The notes below the pieces were generated by a model that saw only the letters and a list, made by a program, of their open reading frames with translations, was not told the origin of the DNA and did no database searches. Position numbers and translations under genes: made by a program. Below are positions 63,364-64,000 of a DNA stretch of 64,000 bases, piece by piece; position 1 is the first letter of the stretch; the number at the start of each line of letters is the position of its first letter. Source of the DNA: Lachnospiraceae bacterium XBB1006. GTDB lineage: Bacteria; Bacillota; Clostridia; Lachnospirales; Lachnospiraceae. The stretch is taken from NCBI GenBank assembly GCA_900115795.1, contig FOXT01000004.1, positions 1 to 64,000 of the forward strand, read 5' to 3'.

Positions 63364-64000
63364 ATGAATGGGTATGCACAGTTAGTGGTAAAAGACGGTA
63401 GTACATATGTAAGGGTTATACCGCCTACGGATGGTGGCAAGAAACAGGATATGACAGTCCTGACAGATTACTTGGAACGTAATCAATTAACGGAATATGG
63501 GGTGAAAGATATATCCGTTTTATGCGAGAAATCGGACGGTGAAACCTTGGTAAAAGTGGGGCCGGCGCCGTTTCGCCCTTATGACGAACAGATTGACATT
63601 GATATTTCGATGGATAAGATGCTTGTGTTTTGTACATTTTTTCCGCCTTCAGAAGGAGGCAATGTCTTAAGTGAAGAAGAGATCATAACGCATCTAAATC
63701 AAAATAAGGTTGTAAACGGTGTTGATAAGGAAGGGCTTGAAAAGTTCCTTTCTAACCGTGAGTACAACAAATCCTTTGTTATTGCAAAGGGGCAGCCGCC
63801 ACGTCATGGCAAAGATGGAAAGGTAGAGTATTTCTTTAATACCTCTTTAAGTACAAAGCCGAAGAAGAATGAGGATGGTACTGTCAATTACCATGATTTA
63901 AATACGGTTAGTATTGTCCAGAAAGGACAAAAGCTGGCAGAACGGATTCCGGCTGATTTAGGGGATCCGGGCGTAGATGTTTTTGGCAACGAAGTGAAGC
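63364..64000 (+). CDS. FapA/DUF342 family protein, partial (3' end outside window)
   Basis: This open frame continues past the right edge for at least 212 residues. The N-terminal part (MNGYAQLVVKDGSTYVRVIPP) is followed by a DUF342-type segment: IAKGQPPRHGKDGKVEYFFNTSLSTKPKKNEDGTVNYHDLNTVSIVQKGQKLAERIPADLGDPGVDVFGNEV. The last part is the flagellar-assembly-protein-A (FapA) hallmark. Genes of this family often follow the motility sigma factor in Clostridia. The function is not well established. The ribosome site GGGGGA (63351-63356) lies 7 nt before ATG. Confidence 0.85.
   Translation, partial: MNGYAQLVVKDGSTYVRVIPPTDGGKKQDMTVLTDYLERNQLTEYGVKDISVLCEKSDGETLVKVGPAPFRPYDEQIDIDISMDKMLVFCTFFPPSEGGNVLSEEEIITHLNQNKVVNGVDKEGLEKFLSNREYNKSFVIAKGQPPRHGKDGKVEYFFNTSLSTKPKKNEDGTVNYHDLNTVSIVQKGQKLAERIPADLGDPGVDVFGNEVK

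Overview
The window looks like a chromosomal segment from a motile, spore-forming member of the Lachnospiraceae (Clostridia). The evidence is low-to-moderate GC coding sequence with many AGGAGG-type ribosome binding sites and GTG/TTG starts, a SigK-type sporulation sigma factor, a cotJABC spore-coat operon, CodY next to dprA/topA, and one very long fla/che operon whose gene order is typical of Firmicutes. The family assignment is inference from gene content; there is no rRNA in the window.

Left part (1-6550): the end of an IS3-type insertion sequence has cut the first gene of a four-gene cassette. The cassette encodes a very large TPR-like protein (5' end lost), a degenerate Hsp70/actin-fold protein, a small TPR-like protein and a two-TM coiled-coil protein. 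This is the best candidate here for an undescribed system.

6551-18618: a vitamin B5/CoA operon (DUF2520 Rossmann oxidoreductase-like protein, panB, panC, coaBC), with a 129-nt cloverleaf-like inverted-repeat element between panB and panC. Then come cotJABC, an M20 amidohydrolase, glpK, an unusually short large-type serine recombinase, gltX and a UvrD-like helicase.

18619-28764: a minus-strand HD-GYP/DUF1292 pair whose promoter carries an operator-like palindrome, a TraX-like membrane protein, a DUF5662 protein, a RluA-type pseudouridine synthase, sigK without a pro-sequence, then comM-dprA-topA-codY. This is a contracted version of the Bacillus dprA-topA-...-codY-flgB arrangement.

28765-64000: the flagellar/chemotaxis gene cluster: flgBC-fliEFGHIJ-motE-like-fliK-flgD-TIGR02530-flgE; a terminator; a methyl-accepting chemotaxis protein where flbD is usually found; motAB-fliL-fliM-fliY-cheY-fliOPQR-flhBAFG-PilZ-cheB-cheA-cheW-cheC-cheD; a membrane protein at the position of swrB; the motility sigma factor; and a FapA/DUF342 protein that runs off the right edge. 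cheR and flagellin genes are not in the window. The genes work together as basal body and rotor (flgBC, fliEFGMY), export apparatus (fliHIJ, fliOPQR, flhAB), hook (fliK, flgD, flgE), stator (motAB, fliL), polar placement (flhFG) and sensory control (mcp, cheA-D, cheW, cheY). HD-GYP and PilZ proteins suggest c-di-GMP input.
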